This document shows positions 19,053-26,764 of a stretch of DNA of 64,000 nucleotides, piece by piece. How positions within the stretch are numbered: position 1 is the first letter of the stretch; each line of letters starts with the position of its first letter. Source of the DNA: Bacteroides stercorirosoris (GTDB lineage Bacteria > Bacteroidota > Bacteroidia > Bacteroidales > Bacteroidaceae). Position numbers and translations under genes: made by a program. Location: the NCBI RefSeq assembly GCF_900142015.1, contig NZ_FQZN01000006.1, forward strand, positions 164,528-228,527, written 5' to 3'. The notes under the pieces are model-generated. The model made no database searches, was not told the DNA's origin, and was given only the letters and a program-made list of their open reading frames with translations.

Positions 19053-19129
19053 ATGAAGAATTAAGAATGAAGAATTACCATGCGGCATGACATGGCGCAG
19101 CCAATTCTTCATTCTTCATTCATAATTCT
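19053..19129. repeat. Hairpin element with 7-bp words ATGAAGA/ATTAAGA, sufD-sufS junction
   Basis: Left arm 19053-19076 (ATGAAGAATTAAGAATGAAG, then AATT) and right arm 19103-19129 are inverted copies; the inner 19 bases differ at one position. The arms are tandem 7-base words. The left arm starts at the base after the sufD stop codon, and the right arm ends 9 bases before the sufS ATG. The loop contains a smaller CATG-containing palindrome. Confidence 0.88.
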
Positions 19130-19137
19130 AAGCTAAT

Positions 19138-20349
19138 ATGGATATTCAAAAGATAAGAGCCGATTTTCCGATACTATCCCGTGAAGTGTACGGCAAACCA
19201 TTGGTCTACCTCGATAATGGGGCGACGACACAGAAGCCGCGCTGTGTGGTGGATGCCATAACGGATGAATATTATTCTGTCAATGCCAATGTGCATCGTG
19301 GCGTACACTTTCTGTCGCAACAGGCAACGGAACTGCACGAGGCAAGCCGTGAGACAGTGCGGAAGTTCATCAATGCCGGTTCTACAAATGAAATCGTATT
19401 TACACGGGGAACTACGGAAAGCATCAATCTGTTAGTCTCCAGCTTCGGTGAAGCATTCCTGCATCCGGGTGATGAAGTGATTGTTTCCGTAATGGAACAT
19501 CATAGTAACATCGTCCCCTGGCAATTGCTGGCCGAACGGAAATGCATCAATCTGAAGGTTATTCCGATGAACGACCGCGGCGAACTCCTGATGGATGAAT
19601 ACGAGAAGCTTTTCACTGACCGGACGAAGATTGTGAGCGTAGTACATGTGTCCAATGTTCTGGGTACGGTCAATCCTATCAAGGAAATGATTGAGATTGC
19701 CCATAAGCATGATGTACCTTTCCTGGTAGATGCGGCACAATCCATTCCCCACATGGCAGTGGACGTGCAGGATCTGGATGCTGATTTCCTTGTATTCTCC
19801 GGACATAAAGTGTACGGTCCTACCGGTGTGGGCGTGCTCTATGGTAAGGAAGAATGGCTGAATAAGTTACCTCCTTATCAAGGCGGCGGTGAGATGATAC
19901 AGCATGTGTCTTTTGAACATACCACCTTCAACGAACTGCCGTTTAAATTCGAAGCCGGAACTCCCGACTATATCGGCACTACGGGACTGGCGAAAGCGCT
20001 CGATTATGTTTCCGCCATCGGCTTGGATAAGATTGTCGCCTATGAACATGAACTGACGGAGTATGCCACGCAGCGATTGAAAACAATCCCCGGTATGCGC
20101 ATCTTTGGTGAAGCGGCAGAGAAGGGGAGTGTTATTTCTTTCCTGGTAGGCGATATCCATCACTTCGATATGGGCACATTGCTCGACCGTCTCGGCATTG
20201 CCGTGCGCACAGGACACCATTGCGCCCAACCGCTGATGCAGCGTCTCGGCATAGAAGGTACGGTGCGTGCTTCCTTTGGAATCTACAATACGAAAGAGGA
20301 GATAGATGTCTTGGTGGCAGGCATCGAACGTGTCAGTAAGATGTTTTGA
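19138..20349 (+). CDS. sufS: Cysteine desulfurase SufS
   Basis: SufS is the PLP-dependent cysteine desulfurase that supplies sulfur to SufBCD. The 403-residue product has the class V aminotransferase fold with YLDNGATTQKP near the N-terminus, the His stretch VMEHHSNIVPWQ, DAAQSIPHMAVDVQ, the PLP lysine in FSGHKVYGPTG (about residue 224) and the active-site cysteine in RTGHHCAQPL (about residue 362). The RTGHHC context marks a group II SufS-type enzyme. No SufE or SufU partner is next to it. Its TGA stop is part of the left arm of the 20347-20428 hairpin. Confidence 0.96.
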   Translation: MDIQKIRADFPILSREVYGKPLVYLDNGATTQKPRCVVDAITDEYYSVNANVHRGVHFLSQQATELHEASRETVRKFINAGSTNEIVFTRGTTESINLLVSSFGEAFLHPGDEVIVSVMEHHSNIVPWQLLAERKCINLKVIPMNDRGELLMDEYEKLFTDRTKIVSVVHVSNVLGTVNPIKEMIEIAHKHDVPFLVDAAQSIPHMAVDVQDLDADFLVFSGHKVYGPTGVGVLYGKEEWLNKLPPYQGGGEMIQHVSFEHTTFNELPFKFEAGTPDYIGTTGLAKALDYVSAIGLDKIVAYEHELTEYATQRLKTIPGMRIFGEAAEKGSVISFLVGDIHHFDMGTLLDRLGIAVRTGHHCAQPLMQRLGIEGTVRASFGIYNTKEEIDVLVAGIERVSKMF

Positions 20350-20428
20350 TTAGTGATTAGGGGGTAGTGATTAGTGATAACCATCCGTATAGCGCCAATC
20401 ACTAATCACTATCCCTAATCACTAATCA
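20347..20428. repeat. Hairpin element with 7-bp words TGATTAG between convergent genes
   Basis: Left arm 20347-20378 and right arm 20398-20428 are inverted copies differing by one substitution and one base of length. The arms are built of TGATTAG words in 7-base steps. The first TGA is the stop codon of sufS. The right arm covers the last codons and the TAG stop of the convergent CNNM gene. It could terminate both transcripts. Confidence 0.9.
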
Positions 20429-21465
20429 TTAATTTTCGCCTCCGCCAGCTTCTTCTGCCACTTATCCCGTGCCAGTTTCTGCATATCCGTTACGCTGTCT
20501 TTCTCATCCACAATCTCAAAGCCTAAGGCTGTTTCTATAATATCTTCCATAGTGACAATTCCCCAGAAGCAACCGTATTCATCAATCAGGATCGAGATAT
20601 GCTCTTTCCGTTCAAGCATCTGTTCCCAAACCGTGGAAACAGGACTATTCTCGGGGAAGGAAAGGATAGGGCGGGCCACATCCTTCAGACACATATCGAA
20701 TCTGTCCTCGGCTAACTTTTCGAGTACGGTCTGCCGCAGCACATAGCCTGTGATGTAATCTTCACTATCATTATAAATCGGAATACGGGAGTAGAACTTA
20801 TACTTCCCATCCTGATAGAACTCCTTCAGAGACATACTTTCGGGAGCTGTTGCCACCACGGTACGAGGAGTCATAATGGATTGTGACTTTACTTTATCCA
20901 ATCTGATGAGGTTCTGTATCATCTTGTTTTCCTTCATCTGGAAAACACCTTCTTCCACTCCGATGGAAATCATAGCTGAAACCTCTTCGCGGCTTACGGA
21001 TAATTCCTGCTTGCCGGAAGAAAACAGACGGGTAATCAGCTCGGACAGCCACACCAGGGGATAACAGATAATAATAAGGAAGTTAATGATACGTGCCGAC
21101 GGAAGCGCCAATGAGCGCCAGTAACAAGCACCTATCGTTTTAGGAATGATTTCCGAGAGAACAAGGATTAAGATAGTCAGTATGGCGGAGATTACACCGA
21201 AGTAAGCTTCTCCGAATATCTTTACCGCTTCGGCACCGACACCTGCCGCACCCACGGTGTGGGCAATGGTATTCAGAGATAATATGGCGGCAATAGGCCG
21301 GTCGATATCTTGTTTGAACTTCTTCAGTAAAATGGCGCTTTTCCCGTGTGTTTTCTCTTTGGTGGAGATGTACGACATCGGGGTGGATAATAAGACAGCT
21401 TCCAGGATGGAGCATAAAAATGATAATGCTAATGCAATGGTTAGGTATAATAAAACAAGTCCCAT
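20422..21465 (-). CDS. CNNM/CBS-domain membrane protein (HlyC/CorC family)
   Basis: A 347-residue inner-membrane protein with a CNNM (DUF21) transmembrane domain (residues 1-170, four hydrophobic segments, including LVLSEIIPKTIGACYW) and a pair of CBS domains (about 190-320; MTPRTVVATAPE, YNDSEDYITGYVLRQ, LIDEYGCFWGIVTMEDIIE). Relatives are linked to magnesium or other divalent cation export. The C-terminal CorC_HlyC domain found in longer relatives is absent. Its stop codon lies inside the hairpin shared with sufS. Ion specificity cannot be read from the sequence. Confidence 0.88.
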   Translation of the reverse strand: MGLVLLYLTIALALSFLCSILEAVLLSTPMSYISTKEKTHGKSAILLKKFKQDIDRPIAAILSLNTIAHTVGAAGVGAEAVKIFGEAYFGVISAILTILILVLSEIIPKTIGACYWRSLALPSARIINFLIIICYPLVWLSELITRLFSSGKQELSVSREEVSAMISIGVEEGVFQMKENKMIQNLIRLDKVKSQSIMTPRTVVATAPESMSLKEFYQDGKYKFYSRIPIYNDSEDYITGYVLRQTVLEKLAEDRFDMCLKDVARPILSFPENSPVSTVWEQMLERKEHISILIDEYGCFWGIVTMEDIIETALGFEIVDEKDSVTDMQKLARDKWQKKLAEAKIND

Positions 21466-21553
21466 ATATAAATTAATTAATTAAACATAGCGGAACGAAT
21501 GTTATGATTCGTACCGGATAAAATATAAAAATACGGTGATGGAAGGGCTTGTT

Positions 21554-21895
21554 CTAAAGACGGTATGTGCAGAGCAAGGAGCGTTCGGGGGAGTATACGC
21601 TCTTGAGAGTGTGCGGTTGGGTACCGTCACTATATTGGTATAAATTAGTGTTCTCAGTAGAGAAAGTATAAGTCGTCGTAATCTCTGCACAGAGCTTGCG
21701 GGCACGGTTTAAAGAAAGTGTACGTGAGATAACAGCTTCATCGTTAAACTCTCCAGACGAATGCTGTTCGCTTTGTTCGATGCAAAGAAAGGGAGGCTCA
21801 TTTTCGGAAAAGGTGTTATAATCCTCGGGTTGCAGTGCAAAAAGCACAACTACCAGACATACCACTAACTTGAATATAAAATGATCTGTTTCCAT
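21554..21895 (-). CDS. Small exported protein, unknown function
   Basis: Product of about 113 residues from the ATG at 21895 (an upstream start at 21907 adds four residues). A short polar N-terminus is followed by a hydrophobic segment (FKLVVCLVVVLFALQ), so it is exported or membrane-anchored. The remainder is polar with no motif I recognise. It lies upstream of the CNNM gene on the same strand with an 88-bp gap and may be co-transcribed. Coding status rests on the signal-like N-terminus and lack of a competing gene; confidence is moderate. Confidence 0.5.
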   Translation of the reverse strand: METDHFIFKLVVCLVVVLFALQPEDYNTFSENEPPFLCIEQSEQHSSGEFNDEAVISRTLSLNRARKLCAEITTTYTFSTENTNLYQYSDGTQPHTLKSVYSPERSLLCTYRL

Positions 21896-22062
21896 TCTTC
21901 CGGACAAAGATAGAGAAATAGTTATCTTAGCTCATATATGGATGTTGCCTTTTTTGTTTTTTTATTATAATGAAGAGATATAAAAAGTCCCGTTACTGCA
22001 ACTTTCTGCTCTATTCGCGCGTCTAATAGGGTGCAAATAACTTAAATAAATAGAGAAAGATT

Positions 22063-22383
22063 ATGTTAGTAACAACAACCCCAACTATCGAGGGCGGACG
22101 TATCACCCGCTATTACGGTATCGTTTCAGGCGAGACGATTATCGGTGCCAATGTATTCCGTGACTTTTTTGCCAGCATTCGCGATGTAGTGGGCGGACGT
22201 AGCGGCTCTTACGAGGAAGTGCTGCGCGAAGCGAAAGATATCGCCCTTCGTGAAATGCAGGAGCATGCCAGGGCACTCGGAGCCAATGCCGTGATTGGCG
22301 TGGATCTGGATTATGAAACCGTGGGTGGAAGCGGCAGTATGCTGATGGTAACCGCTTGTGGTACGGCTGTGACCGTAGAATAA
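22063..22383 (+). CDS. YbjQ family (UPF0145) protein
   Basis: A 106-residue cytoplasmic protein of the YbjQ/UPF0145 family, described as possible heavy-metal-binding, pentamer-forming proteins of uncertain role. Family text is clear: [31 protein letters not shown] is the standard N-terminus (motif [18 protein letters not shown]), then [31 protein letters not shown]. Length is typical. It is a single gene on this strand, ended by a strong hairpin at 22387-22422 shared with the convergent fecR-type gene. Confidence 0.93.
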   Translation: MLVTTTPTIEGGRITRYYGIVSGETIIGANVFRDFFASIRDVVGGRSGSYEEVLREAKDIALREMQEHARALGANAVIGVDLDYETVGGSGSMLMVTACGTAVTVE

Positions 22384-22386
22384 TGA

Positions 22387-22422
22387 ATACAGGGGGAGAG
22401 CCGGAAAGCTCTTCCCCTGTAT
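22387..22422. terminator. Bidirectional terminator between YbjQ gene and FecR gene
   Basis: ATACAGGGGGAGAGC (22387-22401) pairs with GCTCTTCCCCTGTAT (22408-22422), 15 bp with one G-T, loop of 6. It fills the 40-bp convergent junction and would fold on both transcripts. Confidence 0.75.
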
Positions 22423-22423
22423 A

Positions 22424-23395
22424 TCAATGCTTGGGAGAATAATCGCTGATGATTACTTTTCCCTTTTTTTGTTCCAGTTTGGCTATGCCCAGATCATTGA
22501 GCGCTTGCACTACTTCTTCCAAGGAAGTTGTTCGCGGGAAGCGGAAATGAATGCGTTGTTTCAGCAAGTCGGCCGAATGGAAGATGATACTGGTATTATA
22601 CCATGTGCCGACAGACTTCATAATCTCCGCCAGTTCGGCATCATCGAAGCTGAACTCTCCTTTGGTCCATCCTTCCGTTGCGGTGAGTTGTGCTTCGGAT
22701 ATGGTGAAACCATTATCTTCAGACAATATAGCTTGTTGTCCGGGCAAGATGTCTTTCTGCTGTGTTTGTTTCTCGTCGCTGACGCGGACGCGCCCCTGAA
22801 ATAAAGTAACTGCCGCTACTTTTCCCGGATAGGCATTTACGTCGAATACCGTGCCCAATACTTGTGTCTGCATCTTGCTGGATGAGACGATGAAAGGGCG
22901 TTCGGCATCCTTTGCCACTTCGAAGCGTGCTTCTCCTGTCAGATGGACTTCACGGGTGCCCTCTGTGGGGAATTGTTTAGGATATTCCAGGCGGGAATTG
23001 GCGCTGAGTGTAACCTGTGTGCCATCGTCCAGAGTGATTTGCGTGGTAGTGGCAGGGGGAGTTGAAAGAGTAATCCTACCATTGCTCTCCGAGGTGATGA
23101 TTGCTTCGGGGACATCCAGGGCCGCAAAGATTTCAATATCTTGAATCGTATCTTCGCCGGTGATGCGGGGCACGATAAGCACTGCCAGCACTACGATGGC
23201 AGCTGCAATGCCGGAAGTCCACATCTGTATGATGCGTCTGCGCTTTCGGGCGTCTTGCCGGGAGGCAAAAGCATTCCATGCCGCGCGGGTTTCTTCTTCC
23301 GAAGGCAAGTCTCCGAGCGCTTCTCCGAAGGCATTCAGTAATCTGAGGTCTTCAGTATCCATCTTGAAATCATTTTCTTTTTTCTCTTCCATCAT
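22424..23395 (-). CDS. FecR family anti-sigma factor
   Basis: A 323-residue inner-membrane anti-sigma factor that would hold the adjacent ECF sigma factor until a signal comes from the TonB receptor. The cytoplasmic N-terminus (residues 1-75) is followed by one transmembrane segment (about 78-97, SGIAAAIVVLAVLIV), the periplasmic FecR domain (about 115-220; ITLDDGTQVTLSANSRLEYP, VHLTGEARFEVAK, TPFIVSS-like PFIVSSSKMQTQVLG) and a C-terminal DUF4974-type domain (about 250-318). Its start overlaps the stop of the sigma gene (ATGA), indicating coupled translation. Confidence 0.93.
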   Translation of the reverse strand: MMEEKKENDFKMDTEDLRLLNAFGEALGDLPSEEETRAAWNAFASRQDARKRRRIIQMWTSGIAAAIVVLAVLIVPRITGEDTIQDIEIFAALDVPEAIITSESNGRITLSTPPATTTQITLDDGTQVTLSANSRLEYPKQFPTEGTREVHLTGEARFEVAKDAERPFIVSSSKMQTQVLGTVFDVNAYPGKVAAVTLFQGRVRVSDEKQTQQKDILPGQQAILSEDNGFTISEAQLTATEGWTKGEFSFDDAELAEIMKSVGTWYNTSIIFHSADLLKQRIHFRFPRTTSLEEVVQALNDLGIAKLEQKKGKVIISDYSPKH

Positions 23396-23916
23396 CGGTT
23401 TCCTCCTTTCAGGGTCATTGCTTCGCGCAAGGTACGCAAAGCTTTGGATATATGTTTCTTTACGGTGTCGGGACTGATGCCAAGCTGTTCGGCTACTTCC
23501 CGATAGGTTTTATGTTCATAATAACAGAGCCGCAATACCGTGCAGGTTGGTTCCGGTAGGTTGCGGGCGATGCTTTCCGCCTGTTGCAGTAGTCGTTCAT
23601 GTTCCCGGTAGTCGGTCGCTACATCTATGCGGGTGGCTTCGTGTAGCGCTTCCAGGTTGGTGGCTTCTACTTGCAGATGCTTCAGACGGTTAAGGCAGGC
23701 ATTACGTGCGGCAGTGTAAAGCCAGGCTCCCCGGTTTTCCGGTTCCAGCTTTTCGAATTGCTTCCATGCCTGCTCCATCACACTACCCACAATATCACGG
23801 GCTTCTTCTCCGTCGCCCAATAGTTGGGTGGCGTAGCGCACCAGACGGGGATATAGCTCCGTGAACATCTGTCCGAAAACTTCTCTTTTTGTGTCTTTTT
23901 TATGAAACAAGGACAT
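23392..23916 (-). CDS. ECF-type RNA polymerase sigma-70 factor
   Basis: Sigma factor of about 174 residues with region 2 (FTELYPRLVRYATQLLGD, ARDIVGSVMEQAWKQF) and region 4 (LPEPTCTVLRLCYYEHKTYR, EVAEQLGISPDTVKKHI). A longer frame begins at a TTG at 23943, but a TACCTTTG -7 element covers that codon (23941-23948). The ATG at 23914-23916, preceded by CGGAGA, is therefore the better start. It overlaps the FecR gene by 4 bp and lies downstream of the TonB receptor gene. This is the cytoplasmic part of a Fec-like transenvelope signalling set. Confidence 0.92.
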   Translation of the reverse strand: MSLFHKKDTKREVFGQMFTELYPRLVRYATQLLGDGEEARDIVGSVMEQAWKQFEKLEPENRGAWLYTAARNACLNRLKHLQVEATNLEALHEATRIDVATDYREHERLLQQAESIARNLPEPTCTVLRLCYYEHKTYREVAEQLGISPDTVKKHISKALRTLREAMTLKGGNR

Positions 23917-23940
23917 TCTCCGAATCGTTTTGAGATTTTG

Positions 23941-23948
23941 CAAAGGTA
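23941..23948 (-). promoter_or_regulatory. Bacteroides -7 element for the ECF sigma gene
   Basis: CAAAGGTA on the plus strand reads TACCTTTG on the minus strand. It is 24 bp before the ATG at 23916 and rules out the upstream TTG as start. It gives the sigma-FecR pair its own promoter inside the set. Confidence 0.5.
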
Positions 23949-24005
23949 AGAATTCTGGTTCATTAGGAGAATGCGTAGTTCTATAAATGAGCCAGAATTA
24001 TATCC

Positions 24006-26591
24006 TTAGAGACGTCTTTTTTCACTCTCACCGGCTCCTTTACCTTTATATTTATTCTTGGTGGCATTGAACAGGTAGTTGAGGCGGATGCCGAAACGCT
24101 GGTTATCGGCATACTGTTCAAACTCATTGTAAGTGCGGTCACCGTAGACGTAGAAGTGATACTTACCGGTGCGGAAGATATCGTTGGCTACCAGAGAAAC
24201 GCGTAGGGAGTGATCTTTCAGAAAAGACTTTGTAAGTTGTGCGTCCACTCTCCCCTCTGTTTTTCTTACGCCGAAACTTTGCTTGGCATCCGAAGAAAGT
24301 CTGCCTTGCACGTTGAGAAACCATTCACGAGGCAATGTGAAGCTGTTGTCCAGGCTAAATTGCATGAGTGGTTCGTTATAGAGCTGCTGAATATTCAATG
24401 AACGGGCGTTAGAGTGGAACCAGGATATGCTGCCCATCAGTTGTGGCCGCCACCATTTGAACTGCGGGGAGAGCACTATGGCACCTCCATAAGCATAAGA
24501 ATCCGGCACATTGGCATTGGTCCACAGCACTACACCGGGGTGTTTTACATCGTCATAAGGCTTTGCATACGTAATGTATGTCTCTTGCACGTGGACAAAA
24601 TGTATACTGGCATTAATCCATTTCCAACCGCTATCCAGTGAAAAGAGACTCTGCTTCTGCGGCTTTAGTTCCGGATTACCGTTGCTGTACTGATATTTGC
24701 TTTGGTAGCCGATACTGCTGTTTAACATCCGATAACCGGGATTATACTTGGTCATCCGGTAGGCTAGGTTTATGCTCCAATCCTTCTCTTTATAAAATAT
24801 GCCGGCTACGGGAATCAGGTCGTGGTAGACGGGACTCTTCTCTTCTTTATAAACATCGGATTCGTAGTAATCTGTCTTTTGGCATTCATAGCGCAGGCCG
24901 GCCATCAGGCTGAACTTGCCTAATTCTATGGAGTAGTCTGCAAAAGTAGAGACTACAGATTGTTTGATACGGTTGTCGGCATCGTTGGAGAAGCCGCTTT
25001 GCTTAAAGATATCATGTCGTTCGGTGAAGGTTTCTTCGGTTCCGAAAGAAAACTTGCCTTGCCAGAGAGGGGCGGTTATTATTAGTTTGGCGGCATAAAG
25101 GCGATTTTTCACTTCACTGCTGGAGGTGGCGTCCGTTTCGCCGTTGTTGTCTACTTTCTGTCCGCCTGCAGAACGACCGTTCAGGTAATCGGCATTGAAG
25201 TCGATATTCCACTTGCCGAAGGTGCCGTTATAGTAGCCGTTCATGCTGTGCGTCCAGTGGGGCTGTCGGCGACTATGCGAGTAGGAGGTGAGGCGGTCCA
25301 CTTCCTTGCCGTCTTTGGTCATTACGGTTTCGCCTTGCGATTTAAGTTCGGTGTTACCCAGCCCGCTTTGGGGCATGTAGCGTATACCGAAAGACTGATG
25401 GTCATCCGGTTCGTAGTTGAAACCTACTTCGCCATTGAAGTTTGCATCATGTGCACGATTGACGTTGTCAGAGATACTTTTCCATTCGGAGGAAGTGCTC
25501 AGTTGCAGTTGGGTATGACTGGTGGAGTATGTGTCCGACTCATTGAAGTGCCCTTTGACAAAGATGTCCAGTCCGCCGGTACGATAATTTAGGGAGGCAC
25601 CTTGTTTACCTTTTGCCGAGTGTCCCTGAGTATAGTCTGCGTAGGCATTGGCACTTAAACCTTGTCCGCGCTTGCGGATGGTACGTAGCCGGATAACGGA
25701 TGACACGCTGGAGGAATAACGTGCTCCGGGCGTGGTTACAATTTCAGCGGAGAGTATTTCGTTAGCTTGAAGTTGGTTTAGTTCGGAGGTGTCGCGTACT
25801 TTCCGGCCGTTGATGTAGATGTCCGGTTTGCCTCGTCCGATAACGGTATAGTTACCGTCCGAGCCGGTGACAAAAGGGAGGTGCCCGATCATATCGCTTG
25901 CCGAACCCAGCATGGAAAGCGGTGTCCCTGCTACGTTGGCAACGAAAGCGCCATTCTTGCGTTCCACCAGCGGACGGGAGGCGGTTACGGTCACTTCTTT
26001 CAGCATTTGTGCATCCGGTTGCAGGTGAATGTCATTTTCCGGCTGGCAAGGAAGCGTCAAGGATTGATAACCTATGTAGGTTACTTTCAGCAAATGATTT
26101 CTTTCATTGTTGCCGGGTAGGATAAAGCTACCGTCTTCCGCTGTGACGCATCCTGTAATAAAGGCGGAATCGGTTGCTGCCAACAAGATGACGTTGGCAT
26201 ACGCTAACGGTTCATTCCGGTCTCCGTATATGGTTCCGCGTACTTGGGTAGTCTTGCCATCTTTTCCCTTCCGCTGAATCACGAAGTAATCGGTACGTTC
26301 GATACAGTTGAAAGGTTTTCCTTTCAGCACTGTGCGGATGGCTTCGCCTTGCGTCTGTTTACGTATACTTGCTGTTACGTGATAATTCTCCGTCTCTTCA
26401 TAGGCAAAAAGGATATTCTTGCCGCCCATCTTCTCTATCTGTTTCAGTGCGGCCGACAGCTTCTCGTTTTTTAGTTCCAGACTGATCAGTCTGGCTGTCT
26501 GCTGTGCTTTTGCGGTGGGAGTAAAGAGTAGAAGAACATATACTGTGTATATCATCCATGCCTTTCTGAAAGTAAAATCTGTGTGTTCCAT
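24006..26591 (-). CDS. TonB-dependent outer-membrane receptor with STN signalling domain
   Basis: An 861-residue outer-membrane protein. A signal peptide (residues 1-30, ending AKAQQ) is followed by an STN (secretin/TonB short N-terminal) domain (about 32-105; KLSAALKQIEKMGGKNILFA), which in FecA-type receptors contacts the FecR periplasmic domain. Next come a CarboxypepD_reg-like domain (about 115-200), a plug (about 205-300; PDIYINGRKVRD, LNQLQANEILSAEIVTTPG) and a C-terminal barrel of the outer-membrane beta-barrel type. No SusD partner is adjacent, so a small ligand or peptide is possible. The STN domain and the sigma/FecR genes directly downstream indicate signal-transducing uptake. Confidence 0.88.
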   Translation of the reverse strand: MEHTDFTFRKAWMIYTVYVLLLFTPTAKAQQTARLISLELKNEKLSAALKQIEKMGGKNILFAYEETENYHVTASIRKQTQGEAIRTVLKGKPFNCIERTDYFVIQRKGKDGKTTQVRGTIYGDRNEPLAYANVILLAATDSAFITGCVTAEDGSFILPGNNERNHLLKVTYIGYQSLTLPCQPENDIHLQPDAQMLKEVTVTASRPLVERKNGAFVANVAGTPLSMLGSASDMIGHLPFVTGSDGNYTVIGRGKPDIYINGRKVRDTSELNQLQANEILSAEIVTTPGARYSSSVSSVIRLRTIRKRGQGLSANAYADYTQGHSAKGKQGASLNYRTGGLDIFVKGHFNESDTYSTSHTQLQLSTSSEWKSISDNVNRAHDANFNGEVGFNYEPDDHQSFGIRYMPQSGLGNTELKSQGETVMTKDGKEVDRLTSYSHSRRQPHWTHSMNGYYNGTFGKWNIDFNADYLNGRSAGGQKVDNNGETDATSSSEVKNRLYAAKLIITAPLWQGKFSFGTEETFTERHDIFKQSGFSNDADNRIKQSVVSTFADYSIELGKFSLMAGLRYECQKTDYYESDVYKEEKSPVYHDLIPVAGIFYKEKDWSINLAYRMTKYNPGYRMLNSSIGYQSKYQYSNGNPELKPQKQSLFSLDSGWKWINASIHFVHVQETYITYAKPYDDVKHPGVVLWTNANVPDSYAYGGAIVLSPQFKWWRPQLMGSISWFHSNARSLNIQQLYNEPLMQFSLDNSFTLPREWFLNVQGRLSSDAKQSFGVRKTEGRVDAQLTKSFLKDHSLRVSLVANDIFRTGKYHFYVYGDRTYNEFEQYADNQRFGIRLNYLFNATKNKYKGKGAGESEKRRL

Positions 26592-26661
26592 TGTTCCTTT
26601 GTTTTTATTGATTTTACTTATACTACAACATGGGTGCTCAATCGGGTACGGTTTTTGCCTG

Positions 26662-26669
26662 CAAATTTA
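26662..26669 (-). promoter_or_regulatory. Bacteroides -7 element for the TonB receptor gene
   Basis: CAAATTTA reads TAAATTTG on the minus strand, matching TAnnTTTG, 70 bp before the receptor ATG. No matching -33 TTTG is seen. Confidence 0.4.
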
Positions 26670-26698
26670 ATAGAATGAGTTGATTTTTCTTTTATTCC

Positions 26699-26730
26699 TT
26701 TGTTTATTTCGTTTCAAATCAATACTTTTA
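26699..26730 (+). promoter_or_regulatory. Possible promoter of the pyrophosphatase pump gene
   Basis: TTTG at 26699-26702, a 20-bp spacer, then TACTTTTA at 26723-26730. This is one base off TAnnTTTG and is 34 bp before the start codon at 26765. Confidence 0.4.
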
Positions 26731-26764
26731 GACTTTCAATCAACCTTTTAATACGAATAACACC

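Noticed and set aside
23917..23943. TTG at 23943 as start of the ECF sigma gene
   Set aside because: The codon lies in a TACCTTTG promoter element; the ATG at 23916 with CGGAGA before it is better.
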